Origin: Bos javanicus
Taxonomy: Eukaryota; Chordata; Mammalia; Artiodactyla; Bovidae
Reading direction: 5' to 3'
Length of the DNA stretch: 64,000 nt
Assembly (NCBI RefSeq): GCF_032452875.1
Contig: NC_083897.1
Coordinates: 10,026,854 to 10,090,853, forward strand
Below, one piece after another: positions 1 through 11,190 of this stretch. The position numbers were made by a program, and so were the translations under genes. How positions within the stretch are numbered: the stretch's first letter is position 1; every line of letters begins with the position of its first letter. The notes beneath the pieces were generated by a model. The model was not told the DNA's origin, did not search any database, and worked only from the letters and a program-made list of their open reading frames with translations.

Positions 1-167
1 GTTTCTTTTCCGTGGGAATGGTCTTGATCCCTGTTTCCTGTACAATGTTACAAGCCTCTATCCATAGGTCTTCAGGCACTCTATCACATCTAATCCCTTG
101 AATCTATTTCTCACTTCCACTGTATAATCATAAGGGATTTGATTTATGTCGTAAATGAATAGTTTCA
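1..167 (-). mobile_element. BovB LINE fragment, interrupted by a SINE (left part)
   Basis: This antisense BovB piece matches the longer BovB copy near 42.25-42.41 kb. Read on the minus strand it encodes the linker just after the endonuclease (residues like YTVEVRNRFKGLD). The element runs off the left edge of the window. A SINE was inserted at about 167, and the BovB resumes near 491. Confidence 0.85.
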
Positions 168-490
168 GGCTTCCCTCATAGCTCAGTTGGTAAAGAATCT
201 GCCTGCAGTGCAGGAGACCCCAGTTCAATTCCTGAGTTGGAAAGATCTGCTGGAGATGGGATAGGCTACCCACTGCAATATTCTTGGGCTTCCCTTGTGG
301 CTCAGCTGGTAAAGAATCTGCCCACAATGTGGGAGACCTGAGTTCGATCCCTGGGTCGGGAAGATCCCTTGGAGAAAGGAAAGGCTACCCACTCCAGTAT
401 TCTGGCCTGGAGAATTCCATGGACTATTCAGTCCATGGAGTGGCAAAGAGTCAGACACGACTGAGTGACTTTCACTTTCACTCCTCTTTC
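168..490 (+). mobile_element. Composite Bov-tA SINE with two tRNA-Glu heads
   Basis: Two tRNA-Glu-derived heads lie in tandem, at about 168-285 and 288-490. Each has the head motif (cttccct..gctcag..ggtaaagaatctgcc) and a B-box-like gttcgatccc or close variant. The first unit lacks most of the Bov-A body. The second carries a full body ending in the usual gactgagtgactttcacttt tail. Weak target duplications (tgaatagttt near 156, tgaatggtct near 493) show insertion into the BovB. The same two-headed layout recurs at 604-934 on the other strand. Confidence 0.85.
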
Positions 491-532
491 ACTGAATGGT
501 CTAGTGGTTTCCCTACTTTCTTTAGTTTCTAA
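491..532 (-). mobile_element. BovB LINE fragment (right part)
   Basis: This continues the BovB of 1-167 after the SINE. It matches the BovB sequence at about 42.40-42.45 kb (gaatggtctagtgg and following bases). Confidence 0.7.
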
Positions 533-540
533 CTCAATGA

Positions 541-1325
541 AACTATGAGCCATTTTCATTTAGTTCAAAATATTTTAAAATTTATCTTGAGATCTCTCCT
601 TTGTATGTGCTGTGCTTAGTCACCCAGTCATGTCCAACTCTTTGCAACCGCATGAACTGCAGCCCTCCAGGCTCCTCTGTCCATGGTGATTCTCCAGGAA
701 AGAATACTGGAGTGGGTTGCCATGCCCTCCTACTGGGGATATTCCCAATCAGGGATGGAGCCCAGGTCTCCCACATTGCAGGCAGATTCTTTACCAACTG
801 AGCTACCAGGGAAGCCCAAGAATACTGAAGTGGGTAGCCTATCCCATATCCAGGGGATCTTCCTGGCCCAGAAGTAGAACTGGGGTCTCCTGCATTGCAG
901 ATAGATTTTTTTTTTAACCAGTTGAGCTACCAGGAATATTTTAAAATTTATCTTTAGATTTCTTCTTTAGCCTGTGTGTTATTTAGAAGTGTGTTGTTTA
1001 ATCTGTCTTTCTGTTTTTGATTTCTAGTTTAATTCCATGGTATTCTAAGTAGACATTGTTTAATTTCTACACTTTTAAATTCTTTAATGTGTTATGATGC
1101 TAAGTGCATACATAATAAGAATTGTTATATCTTTTTTGAGAACTGACCCCCTTTATCATTCTATAATGCTCCTCTTTGTCTTGATAACTTTCCTTGCCTT
1201 AAAGTCTGCTCTGTCTAAAATTAATATTTTTACTACAACTTTATTTGATTAGTGATAACATTTTATATATTTCTCTGTCCACTTGCTTTCCATCTATATG
1301 TGTTTATATTTAAAGTGGGTTTCTT
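541..1325 (-). mobile_element. Ancient L1M fragment, antisense, ORF2 endonuclease region
   Basis: The sequence is antisense to the endonuclease-encoding part of an old mammalian L1, with phrases such as gaactgacccccttta and tttaaagtgggtttctt that are typical of that region. It is strongly diverged and has no usable reading frame. A two-headed SINE interrupts it at 604-934. About 400 bases expected near 1080 are missing, and a similar segment is present in the second antisense copy at 2.97-3.35 kb. Confidence 0.7.
604..934 (-). mobile_element. Composite Bov-tA SINE with two heads, antisense
   Basis: This minus-strand copy has the double-head architecture of 168-490, with the same internal junction (..tattcttgggcttccct). 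It lies between imperfect direct repeats of about 35 bases at 569-603 and 935-970. The first 20 bases of those repeats are identical, so the target duplication is unusually long. Confidence 0.85.
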
Positions 1326-1339
1326 AAAAAAAATCAAGT

Positions 1340-1545
1340 TCATATATATACAAAGAACAGATTGGTGACTACAGGAGGCAGGGGGTATGAGAAATAGAAA
1401 TTTTTTTTAAGTTAGTTTAAATGGATTAACACATTTTAAAAATAAAGTGATTGTACCTAATGCCACTGACCTTTATACTTAAAATCATCAAGATGGTAAA
1501 TGTTATGTTGTGTGTATTTTACTACAATCTTTAATAAGAAGCAGA
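1340..1545 (+). mobile_element. Old L1 3' end, sense
   Basis: The segment resembles an L1M 3' UTR: a cagattggtgactacaggagg start and a gtacctaatgccactga..ctt tail followed by a short A/T-rich end. It is part of a cluster of L1 3' ends placed inside the antisense L1M. Confidence 0.55.
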
Positions 1546-1554
1546 TCCCCAAAT

Positions 1555-1830
1555 AATACATACAATAAAATTCCAGTTATATAAAATTCAAAACCAAGCA
1601 AGCTTTCCTAGATTCCAAAATTGCAAAGAAATGTAAGAAAATGATTCTTAGAGAAGTCAAGATAAATGGATATTGTATCTACTGGGGACAGGAATGTATG
1701 AGGTTGGGACTTTTGTGGTACTGGCTGTATTTTGTTTATTGGTTTGAGTTGTTATGTGGATGTATTTTTATTACTCTCTTCAACTGTATACATATTTTAG
1801 ATATTTATATAATTCACAGTTAAAAAAGAA
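1555..1830 (+). mobile_element. Second old L1 3' end, sense (probable)
   Basis: This diverged stretch has the order of motifs seen in old L1 3' UTRs: a gggacaggaatgtatgagg block, then ctgtatacatattt, ending in an A-rich run near 1825. There is no coding capacity. The family was assigned by resemblance only. Confidence 0.4.
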
Positions 1831-2902
1831 ACAAAAAGAGTTTAAAGCACTTAACTGCTATAGATTATTCAGTCACACAGTACTGTGTAAAGACCAACTG
1901 ATGGTTTGCTGGAAACCTTTCAGCTTCCCACCAAACAGTGTTAAGATTTCTTCTTTTTGTTCTCCATGGTGGGTTTGGAATTGACTGCTCTTCAGCAGTC
2001 AATATAATGCAAGGCTGGTCAGGCTGTGTGGGAGGAGGTACGAGAAGCTGCAGGGATCACCAAAAGACTGATTTTCAAGTGGATCTGGGGCTTGACTTTG
2101 ATTTTATACCTCTCATGGCACTACTACATTCACGATTTTTCAGTTGTTAAAAAGCAGCAGATAAGTTTTTTAACATTAATAATTCAGTTCAGTGTGGAAA
2201 AGAAAGATATGCTTTAAAAATATCTAATTCAAAACTCTGCTTTAAAGTGTTTCTCATGACTGACCAGGCATAGTTAGTATTATCACCTGGAAGAATTTGC
2301 TGACCACTCACTATGTGCCTTATCTGAGGCAAGTGCTACAATTGCAGGTGGAAAAAAAAGACTTTAAAACTATTATTCGTTAGTAACCAAGCAACTCTTC
2401 ACATTCCAAGAACTTTGAGCATGTATAAATAACTCCAGATTCACTTGAGTCCAGAAGGCAAAAATAAAATATGGCCTGTGCAAAGCCTTTAAGGAGATGG
2501 ATATTCACCCTGTGGTACAGCGGTTAGGAAGCACAATGGTAAAAGTCAAGGATTTGGAGGAGGTCATTGTCATAAAATATGGTGGAACAACAATAGAATA
2601 AGTAAATAAATCATCCTATAGTCATAGGGTGATTATTACTGAATGAATTACAGCTACACTTATCAGGATGAACCAATGCTAAGGTGAAAAAAATCATAAA
2701 AGAATATAAACATCATTATGTTATTTGAAATTCATGTAAAGTTCACAAAGAAGTAAACTATTTTGTTTATCATTTAAAATGCCTGGGGGAAATGATGAGA
2801 GTAGTGACCTACATAGGGAGAGAGGAAATGGTGACCAGGAAAGGCGGACGCACGTACATACACACACGCACACGCACGTAGACAAACCCACACTAAATAA
2901 AT
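1831..2902. other. No gene recognised
   Basis: This AT-rich DNA has no convincing coding frame. A possible MIR-like stretch near 2500-2560 (gtggtacagcggttagg) is too weak to call. A short CA/CG repeat ends the block at about 2850-2882. Confidence 0.5.
2850..2882. repeat. Short interrupted (CA)n tract
   Basis: A run of cgtacatacacacacgcac-type dinucleotides interrupted by CG pairs. Confidence 0.7.
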
Positions 2903-3690
2903 AAAGTGGGTTTTTGTAGACAACATTTAGTTGAGTCTTGTTTTTTTCTCTCTCTCTTGTTTTTTTTTTTTATTTCTAATTTCACTCCATTGTGATGTGG
3001 TATGATTTCAGCACTTTAAATGTATTGAGATGTGGAGTCTTTTTTCCTAACAGTGCATCTGTCATTTAAAATGTCTGTATGTACTTGAGGAGAATGTGTA
3101 TTCTGTTGGTGTTGGGTGGAGTGTCCTATTTATATCTGTTAGTTCTTGTTGGCTTATAAGTGTTGTTAAGTTCCTCTAATTCCTTACTGATTTTCTATCA
3201 AGATTTTCTACTTGTTATTGAAAGTGGGGTTATAAAATCTCCAACCAAAATTATAGAATTGTTTCTCCCTTTAACTCTATCAATGTTTGCCATATGTATT
3301 TTGAAACTCTAATTTATGTGATGTATTATAGTTATTGAAACTTCTCAATGAGTTTACACTATTATCGATATGTTGCTACTGCTGCTGCTAAGTCATTTCA
3401 GTTGTGTCTGACTCTGTGCGACCCCATAGACGGCAGGCCACCAGACTTCTCCGTCCCTGGGATTCTCCAAGGAAGAACACTGGAGTGGGTTGCCATTTCC
3501 TTCTCCAATGCATGAAAGTGAAAAGTTAAAGTGAAGTTGCTCAGTCGTGTCCGACCCTCAGTGACCCCATGGACTGCAGCCTTCCAGTCTCCTCCATCCA
3601 TGGGATTTTCCAGGCAGGAGTACTGGAGTGGGGTGCCATTGCCTTCTCTGTATCAATATGCTATATCCCTCTTTTCTCTTATAATAATTC
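2903..3690 (-). mobile_element. Ancient L1M, antisense: endonuclease region, with SINE insert
   Basis: The first bases (aaagtgggtttttgtagacaacattta) match the sequence expected directly after the break at 1325. From about 2970 a second L1 segment begins further downstream in the element (tttctaatttcactccattgtg). It includes the gagaatgtgtattctg and ccttactgattttctatc phrases typical of antisense L1M ORF2. A Bov-A2 SINE splits it at 3373-3650. Confidence 0.65.
3373..3650 (-). mobile_element. Bov-A2 SINE, antisense
   Basis: A 278-base dimer of Bov-A units joined by the ttctccaatgcatgaaagtg linker, with no tRNA head. Ten-base target duplications flank it exactly (tatcgatatg at 3363-3372, tatcaatatg at 3651-3660, one mismatch). 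Confidence 0.92.
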
Positions 3691-3830
3691 TTTTTTTTCT
3701 TTTTTTTAATTTTATTTTATTTTTAAACTTTACATAATTGTATTAGTTTTGCCAAATATCAAAATGAATACGCCACAGGTATACATGTGTTCCCCATCCT
3801 GAACTCTCCTCCCTCCTCCCTCCCCATTAG
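3691..3830 (-). mobile_element. Ruminant L1 3' tail, antisense, strongly truncated
   Basis: It starts with a T-rich run (the poly-A end on the other strand), then the ruminant L1 3' UTR motif ttgccaaatatcaaaatgaa and the C-rich block tcctccctcctccctcccc. It interrupts the antisense L1M. Confidence 0.8.
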
Positions 3831-4170
3831 TCTATTTTTTTCATACAGCCCCTTTAGCTTTTGTGGTTATTTGCATAGAGCATCTTTTTCCATCCTTTCA
3901 CTTTCAAGCTACTTATATCTGTGGAGTTAAAGTGACTATCCTATAGACAGTAATAGTTAGCTTCTATATTTTAAATCCACTCTTCCTTTTATATGTATTT
4001 TAAATATATTTTCTTAGTTTGTACATTTAATACCCTAAATTTAAGAAAAGTGCAATATTCTAGTTTGAATTGATATCAACTAAATTTCAATAGCCTTCAA
4101 AATATCTGCTCCTAGATAGTTCCACTTCTCCCCCTTTTGTTGTCATTGTATTAAGTATGTCTTTATTGTT
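3831..4170 (-). mobile_element. Ancient L1M continuation, antisense
   Basis: The phrase ctttttccatcctttcactt and following bases resemble the antisense endonuclease region of L1M ORF2. The rest is too diverged to place. Confidence 0.45.
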
Positions 4171-4395
4171 TGGCCATTACTGGTAAGGAACCCACTTGCC
4201 AATGCTGGAGATGTAAGGAGACATGGGTTTGATCCCTGGGTCGGGAAGATCACCTGGAAGAGTGCATGCATGGCAACCCACTCCAGTATTCTTGCCTGGA
4301 GAATCCCTTGCACAGAGGAGCCTGGGGGCTACTGTCCATAGTGTCGCAAAGAGTCAGACATCACTGAAGTGACTGAGCATGCACAAACACACATA
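4171..4395 (+). mobile_element. Bov-tA SINE, sense
   Basis: A diverged tRNA-Glu head (ttgatccctgggtcggg B-box area), a Bov-A body (ggcaacccactccagtattc) and an end in gactgagcatgcacaaacac. The first head bases are altered. Confidence 0.85.
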
Positions 4396-5965
4396 GTTTC
4401 ATATATTTGTGTTTTATATCATGTAGGAAATACAACCAGAAGTTATGAACTAAAAATACAATAATACTGACTCTTTCCTGTATAGTGGCCTTTATTTCTT
4501 CATATAGTTTTGAGCTACTGTTTAGTTTCTTTTTATTTCAGCCTGATAGATTTCCTTAGCATTTCTTGTAGGGTAAATTTACTATTAAACTCTCTCAGCT
4601 TTTTTTCATCTGGGAATATATTAATTTCTCCTTTATTTTTCAATGATTGCTTTACCAGATATAGTATTCTTGATGGACAGTTTTCTTCTTTTAGCACTTT
4701 AAAAATATCATCCCATTGCATCTGTCCTCTGTGAATTCTATTGCAAAATCCAATGTTAATTTTATTAAGGATCCCTTGTACATGACAAGTCACTGGATAG
4801 TTTCAATTCACATATTTTCAAGTTCATTGATTCTTTCTTTTGCCTGCTCAGATATGCTTTTGAAAGCTTCTAGAGTGATTTCATTTCAATTATTATACTT
4901 TTCATATCCAGAATCTGTTTAGTTCCTTTCTTTGTAATATACATCTATTGATATTCTCTACTTGTTTATGCATTCTTCTATTGATTTCCCTTAATTCTTT
5001 TGTTTATATTTTCCTTTAGTTATTTGAGTATATTTGAACAGATAATTTAAAGTCCTTTTCTTCTAAGTCCAATGTGTTTATCTCCTCGGGGACAGTTTCT
5101 CTTGTTTTTCTTTGAAGGGAATCATTTGTTGTTTCTTTACATGCTTTGAAATGTTTTCTTGAAAACCAGATATTATGAATATTATTATTTTGTGACTGAA
5201 ATAAGATTCTTCCTTAGTCTCTGATTTGTTGCTGTTTAGTGAATTTTTAAAATCATTTTTGTAATATCTGAATTATTTGTCATGTGTAGTCACAAAGTCT
5301 CTGTTATTGTAATTTGTGTTTTGACAGAGATCTACTTGAATGCCAATAGCCAAATAAAAGGGGAAAGAATTTTTAAAAATCTCCTAGTCTTTTCAGATTG
5401 GTTTTGTGTTATTAGTGTGGTTATTTACAATGTTGTCTTAGCTCTCACTTCCTGCTTGTACTGAGCCTAATGATGAGTCACAGTTGAATTTGTAGGATCT
5501 TCTCTGGTCTTTTCTGAGCATGCGTCCTAACCTGGACATGCACATGGCCTTCCAAATTTCCTGGTATATTAGGTATGTCTTCAATGCTCTAATATTCCAA
5601 AGAATATCTCTCCCTGGGCTTTCTTCCCTGGTTGTTGGGGTATTTATTGTTTGCTTCAGCTGTAATCTGTGCCTCAGGTGGCAGTGTATTATTCATTTGC
5701 CTTTTGCTGTTTTTAAGGCATGCTTTCTGGGTGCCCACTTTTATGCCCTAAGAAATTCTAAGTTAAGCAAAGTAAGTCAAGTCTTTCAGGTAGCCATCAG
5801 AAAGATAAGAAAATGTAAACACAGTGATTAGAAAAGAAAATATGCTCTGCTTCATCTGGAATTAAGGAGCAGTGTCCAATCCTGGAAACTTGACAGCTGT
5901 CTTAAGACTATTTCTATGCAGGAGATGAGAGTGGGCAAGAACAAGTAAAATATTACAAAGCTTTC

Positions 5966-6012
5966 CTACCATTTTATTTTATTTTATTTTATTTTTAAAC
6001 TTTACATAATTC
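5966..6012 (-). mobile_element. L1 tail scrap, antisense
   Basis: The motif ttattttatttttaaacttt, with acataattc, equals the terminal bases of the ruminant L1 tail seen at 3.69 kb and 55.4 kb. It is only about 45 bases long. Confidence 0.5.
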
Positions 6013-6721
6013 TACCATTTTTAAGTTGACTTTTCCTTGATTCCTCATTTGCTTGCTCATTGTAAACCTTTGACTGCTTCCCAGAGTTCTAACAAAGTTG
6101 ATTCTGTTTTGCTGGGTTTTCCAGTGTTTCTGTGGAGAGATGGCCTCTTGGAGCTACCCATTCTGCAATGTTTGTTGACAACACTCCCAAGGTTTTTTTT
6201 TTGTTTTTTTTTTTTGTCTTTCTTTTTCTGAAGTTTAGCTATAATGGGTCTCTGAACGATTTTGTTTCAGTGTATTCTATGTAGAGTTCCCTCAGCTTCT
6301 CAGATCTGTAGATCTATATCTTGTTGCTAAATTGGGGAGTTTTTCTGCCATTGTGTCTTTAAGTACTCTTTCAGCTCCACTCTTCCCCCTCTCATTCTGA
6401 TAAAATTTTAAATCAATTTTTTAAAAATGTTTGGAAAATCATTGTTTTGCTCATTTTTTCAGTCTGTTTTTTCCTCTGTTGTTTATATTGAATAAATTCT
6501 GTTGATCTATCTTCAAGTTCACTATTCACCGATTCAATTTTCTGTCCTCTCTACTCTACTACTGAGTAGAGTTTTAAAAATTTTGGTCATTGCATTTTTT
6601 TTATTCTATAATTTCTATTCAGATATTTTGCAATTTTTGGTTTCTTGCTAAAATTATCTATTTATCTTTTAAGAGATTTTGTAATTAATGGTTGAGGCAT
6701 TTTTATGACTTCTGCTTTAAA

Positions 6722-6897
6722 ATGCTTTTAAACTAATGAGAAGTTAAATGTATAGCAAAGGGAACTCTACTTAACGCTCTGTGGTGACAAAGAGGGGATA
6801 TATGTATATACATTGTTGATTCATTTTGCTGTACAGCGGAAACTAACACAACATTATAAAGCAGCTAAACTCCAATAACATAAAATAAAATTCTTTT
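6722..6897 (+). mobile_element. L1 3' end, sense, inserted in L1M
   Basis: The sequence resembles an L1 3' UTR end (gctctgtggtgacaaagagg, ctgtacagcggaaactaaca, tccaataacataaaataaaa). Similar short repeats (aaaatgctttt and aaaattctttt) flank it, and the antisense L1M text resumes directly after with cagataattctaaca. Confidence 0.65.
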
Positions 6898-7094
6898 CAG
6901 ATAATTCTAACATGCAACTCATCTCAGTATTACCACCAGTTAATTGTTTTTTTCTCATTCAAATTACTAGTTTCTTGGTTCTTGGTGTAATGAGTGATTT
7001 TTAATTGTATCCTAAATATACTGATTATTATAGTAGACTTTTGATCCTATTTAAAACTTTTGCTTTAACAGGCACTGACCCTCCTTTGGTTTAG

Positions 7095-7446
7095 TCTGTA
7101 GATTCTTTCCACTTTTGTAGACTTTAGTTCCAATGATAATTTAGTTTTCTGAACCCTTGCAATGTTACCTGGCCTGCATCATTCATCCAGAGCCACTGGA
7201 ACTCCCACTCAAATTTGATAGTGCCTCTATCAGGACAGAAGGTACTTTCCTGTGCCTGCACTTTGCTATTTACCCATTATAAGGATAAATAGAAGTTTAT
7301 TTTCTGTGTTACCAAAATGGAAAGAATGTTTTCCTCTTACCATTTTTTCCCCTCTCCTTTACAGCTTTTCTATGAGAAACCTAGTAGTTGTAAATTCTTT
7401 CTCTAAAGTAACCTCTAGATATGCATATGCATCTTTTTAAAGGCTT
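7095..7446. other. No gene recognised
   Basis: Unassigned AT-rich DNA. The short frame at 7252-7440 matches nothing I know and is probably chance. Confidence 0.5.
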
Positions 7447-7570
7447 GCTGCTAAGTCACTTCAGATGTGTCCGACTCTGTGCGACCCCATAGACAGCAGC
7501 CCACCAGGCTCCTCCATCCATGGGATTTTCCAGGCAAGAGTGCTGGAGTGGGGTGCCATTGCCTTCTCCA
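7447..7570 (-). mobile_element. Bov-A SINE monomer, antisense
   Basis: A 124-base Bov-A unit (gctaagtcacttcag to gccattgccttctcca). Twelve-base duplications lie at 7435-7446 (ttttaaaggctt) and 7571-7582 (ttttagaggctt, one mismatch). Confidence 0.9.
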
Positions 7571-7582
7571 TTTTAGAGGCTT

Positions 7583-8807
7583 AGTAACCCTATTGTCAGG
7601 TTTACAACCTAGGATTTTTTTTTTCTTTTTTTAGTGTCTGAGAGTTATTCTTCTGAAATGTAAACATTTACAAAGATAGTATCTCTGCTACCTGTCATGG
7701 TGGGAGTTTCAGCGAGGCACAAGTTGCTCTGAGCTGTAACCATCTGCTTGTCATGGAGATAAGAAGTTTTAATATACCTTTGGAGAAATGCAATTAATGG
7801 TTACCTAAATTCCTAAGTAAACGTAGAAGAAATGTTATGAACAAATTTGCAGCAAATGATGGTGTTAAGTCCTATTAGAGGGACTTGAGAACATATGCAC
7901 ATAGTGGGTTGTGACTGTTTGGCTGTATGAATAAGGCGGGAATTTCTTTGGCTTACTTATGAGGCAGTGTAATCTGGATGTGCTTATTCAATAATAAAAC
8001 TTTCTGTCTTTTCCACATTTTGAGGAAAAGACTCTCTAGGTTGGCAGGACTGTTATTTCTCCAGAACTATATATCCATGACCTGGCTATGATTCTATGAA
8101 TATTGAAATGACACATTTGCCAGAATTCAGTCAGGGAGAGTGCTTTTCATCTCCAGGTGTTTAATTAGTTGGCATTCCAAACCCATTGAATCCTCCTGAG
8201 TGATCTCCTCCCTAAACTACAATGTTCCAAATTCCATCTACTGTGTTATCCCAGGCTTCTGCCAATATGAAATGGAAATACCCTGTACCAGCAAAATAAC
8301 AGCCCAATGAATAAATGCACATCTGAAAGGAGGAAATGTAAAACAAAAATGCCATTGGTTAGAAGAAATATATTTTTGTACTCTTACTCACACTGGATCA
8401 AATTAACAAAATCTACTCCACTTCTCTTATTTGTTCTACATTAAATTAATTTTATTATACTCTCAGTAGTACTTTTAACTTTTGACTCATAGTCTTGATT
8501 GAATACAGGTGATACATGGGAACATGTGACCTCCTATATAAGTTGAAATTTTTGTAAAATTATGCATAGGTTTTGTATTATGCAAGTTGATGCATATGCC
8601 GTGTTTTACATCAGAATTCCTGGGAAAATCACTTTGAATTTTTGGTACGGAAATGAATGGAAAACAAATTGTTATGTAAAATTTAGATTTTTTTAAATGA
8701 AGAAAATGTACAGTTTGCCCTACCAATTTAAGGAGAAATACCCTTTTTTGTTTGTTTGTTTTAATAACTAAAGATAAAATGTGCTTGTACCCTTCTCCCC
8801 AAGAACT
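7583..8807. other. Unassigned; possible old LTR within
   Basis: No gene is visible. The block from about 7636 to 8060 has a tgtctgagag start and, near 7990, aataataaaactttctgtct. That looks like a polyadenylation signal in an ERV1-type LTR. This is a resemblance only. The remainder is AT-rich unique DNA. Confidence 0.3.
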
Positions 8808-8993
8808 GAAAGTCACTCAGTTGTGTCTAACTCTTTGCAAACCCATGGACCATGGGATTCTCCAGGGCAGAATACTGGAATGGGTTGCCATGCCCTTCTC
8901 CAGGGGATCTTCCTGACTGAGGGATTGAACCTGCGTCTCTTACCTCTCCAGCATTGGCAGTCAGGTTCTTTACCACTAGCACCACCTAGGAAT
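8808..8993 (-). mobile_element. Bov-tA SINE, antisense
   Basis: The Bov-A body (aagtcactcagttgtgtc) is followed by an antisense tRNA head (ggttctttaccactagcacc). It is diverged but complete in order. Confidence 0.88.
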
Positions 8994-9185
8994 AGCTAAT
9001 ACCAATTTTCAGGGTCTCTTAGGTGACTATAAAATCACTGCTCATTCAAATTGAACTACTTGTAACTTCCACATGCATAGTGCAATCAGAATTTAGGATT
9101 ACAGTGAGTACTATGAGGCACTGCAAGACTATGAAGTGACTTGTGAATTTCAAAAGGCTTAATTTATATATAGTCTAGTTGCAGA

Positions 9186-9399
9186 GTTCAGTTCAGTTCA
9201 GTTCAGTCGCTCAGCCATGTCTGACTCTTTGTGACCCCATGAATCACAGCATGCCAGGCCTCCCTGTCCATCACCAACTCCCAGAGTTCACTCAGACTCA
9301 TGTCCATCGAGTCAGTGATGCCATCCAGCCATCTCATCCTCTGTCGTCCCCTTCTCCTCCTGCCCCCAATCCCTCCCAGCATCAGAGTCTTTTCCAATG
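9186..9399 (-). mobile_element. BovB LINE 3' end, antisense, 5'-truncated
   Basis: It starts with the (cagtt)n tail of BovB and continues into the C-terminal coding part (minus-strand residues GRRRRGRQRMRWLDGITDS). Nine-base target duplications (agttgcaga) lie at 9177-9185 and 9400-9408. Confidence 0.92.
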
Positions 9400-9408
9400 A
9401 GTTGCAGA

Positions 9409-10559
9409 ATTAAGTGTATTTAAATACTTTCTAATTTTATTAATTGTGTACTCTATTGGAAAGATTGTAGAGTGTGTTCAGGTGCTAAGAATCCCATTCT
9501 TGACTTCCCTGTAGAATTGATGTGAAAAGAAATTCTGTGTAGTCCATTGCATTGAAAAAAAATAGAAACTTATTTCTGATCCTGGCAGAAACTGATAGCC
9601 TTTTTTTTTAATGGATAATTTGGATATGCTTATTTTCTGAAGCCTACATAGTCCTTTTTTCCAGCTCTTGAAGTAACTCAGGTTGCTACCCTGGGTTACT
9701 CTATCACTGATACTAATAGTTCTTCAGTGGTCATCAAAAGGCCACACCCTGAAACCTTATTTGCCTCAGAATTTTTTAGGCAAACGACATACCATTTTTT
9801 TAGTTAAAACAAGAGTCTGCTTATCAAGGATGCTTCCAATGGGCCATATCCTAATGTGCATTTGAGTTGCTTGGTCTCACACTTGGAGAGGGAAACTAGC
9901 ATTTGCTGAATCACTGCTATCTGCCAACAATCTATGCATGCTACAGGAAATCTCCTTTGATAGCAATAAACAATAGACTTGACATTGGAGAAAGTTGAAT
10001 GCAAAGAACAAAATTTTGAACCAATATAAGAATACAGGAGAAAATAAAGAAAGGAAGGGGCAAGAAGATAATGAGCACAGAAGATAGATTATATAGGTTC
10101 AATTGGCAAATAATATGTATTACTAAAGATGAGAGAAAGATTGATAAAACCAAATAATCAGAGAACAAAACTGCTATTGCATATTAAGACACATGAGGCA
10201 AGTGAAATTTATGGATAGGAATCTATAGTATGAATGTGTGTTTCCAGTATGATTGAGAAACATAATTTGATAAGGCCACAGGACCATATGGGAACCAAGG
10301 AGAAACTAAACCTTTGGGAAAAGGTAGATAGTAGGAAGATAGTAAAAGTTTACCAGCAGATTATATGAAAAGTGTTCTTAAGAATGCAGCTTTAATCAGA
10401 GGATGTGTCCATGGGGAGGAGGAAAAAAGCATATACTTAGTTCAGCTTAGCCCAGTATGGAGAAGTGATGAGCATTGTAAGACAACACACAGCATGTAGC
10501 AATCATAGTCTCAGAAGTAAGACTCAGATATAAAATACTGTCTTTATTTGCCACAAATA
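9409..10559. other. No gene recognised
   Basis: About 1.15 kb of AT-rich DNA with no recognisable repeat or coding homology. The frames at 9683-9865 and 9941-10168 are short and of unbiased composition. Confidence 0.5.
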
Positions 10560-10665
10560 CTGTCTTTCTTTGTGAGATCTTGGAAATTTAATTAGTCTTT
10601 CTAGACTTCAGCCTAGAGCTCTGATTATATATCTATCTATAAAATGCAGATAATACTGATGCAGC
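10560..10665 (+). repeat. MIR-like SINE fragment
   Basis: The order of motifs (gagatcttggaaattt..cttcagcc..ctataaaatgcagataat) follows the conserved core and 3' part of mammalian MIR. It is strongly diverged. Confidence 0.5.
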
Positions 10666-10756
10666 AGCAGTTCTGAAGAGAGCAGCCAGCATTCTAGTTG
10701 TGAAACCTGCTTTCCTTCTTGTTCCCAAAGAATTGTGTTCATCTGTTTTAAGTTAT

Positions 10757-11190
10757 CTCAGTTCAGTTCATTTGCTCAGTTGTGCCCGACTCTTTGCAAC
10801 CCCATGGACTGCACACACCAGGCTTCCCTGTCCATCACCAACTCCCGGAGCTTACTCAAACTCATGTCCATTGAGTCTATGATGCCACCCAACCATCTCA
10901 TCCTCTGTCATCCCCTTCTCCTCCCGCCTTCAATCTTTCCCAGAATCAGGGTCTATTCCAATGAGTCAATTCTTTGCATCATGTGGCCAAAGTATTGGAG
11001 TTTCAGCTTCAGCATCAGTCCTTCCAATGAATATTCAGGACTGATTTCCTTTAGGATGGACTGATTGGTTCTCCTTGCAGTCCAAGGGACTCTCAAGAGT
11101 CTTCTCCAACACCACAGTTCAAAAGCATCAATTCTTTGGCACTCAGCTTTCTTTATAGTCCAACTCTCACATCCATACATGACCACTGGA
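10757..11190 (-). mobile_element. BovB LINE 3' end, antisense, 5'-truncated
   Basis: The 434-base BovB end covers the C-terminal domain (minus-strand residues MYGCESWTIKKAECQRIDAF and LMLKLKLQYFGHMM). The codon that is CGA in better copies reads CAA here. Frameshifts break the frame. Confidence 0.92.

Larger units (their letters stand above)
4396..7094 (-). mobile_element. Ancient L1M, antisense: end of ORF1 and 5' UTR
   Basis: The 4533-4793 block reads on the minus strand as a remnant of the L1M ORF1 3' portion and its surroundings, with residues such as WDDIFKVLKEENCPSRILY. From about 5000 to 7094 the plus strand shows phrases typical of old L1 5' UTR in antisense: ctcggggacagtttctctt, ctgatctatcttcaagttcac-like text, and cagataattctaac. 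The order along the window is endonuclease, ORF1, 5' UTR, consistent with one antisense copy. It is interrupted by an L1 3' end at 6722-6897. The part from 5250 to 6230 is uncertain. Confidence 0.55.

Noticed and set aside
168..490. tRNA-like A and B boxes at many sites (for example 288-360, 20646-20720, 44690-44760)
   Set aside because: They are the tRNA-Glu-derived heads of Bov-tA SINEs, joined to a Bov-A body. The cloverleaf is degraded, so they are not tRNA genes.
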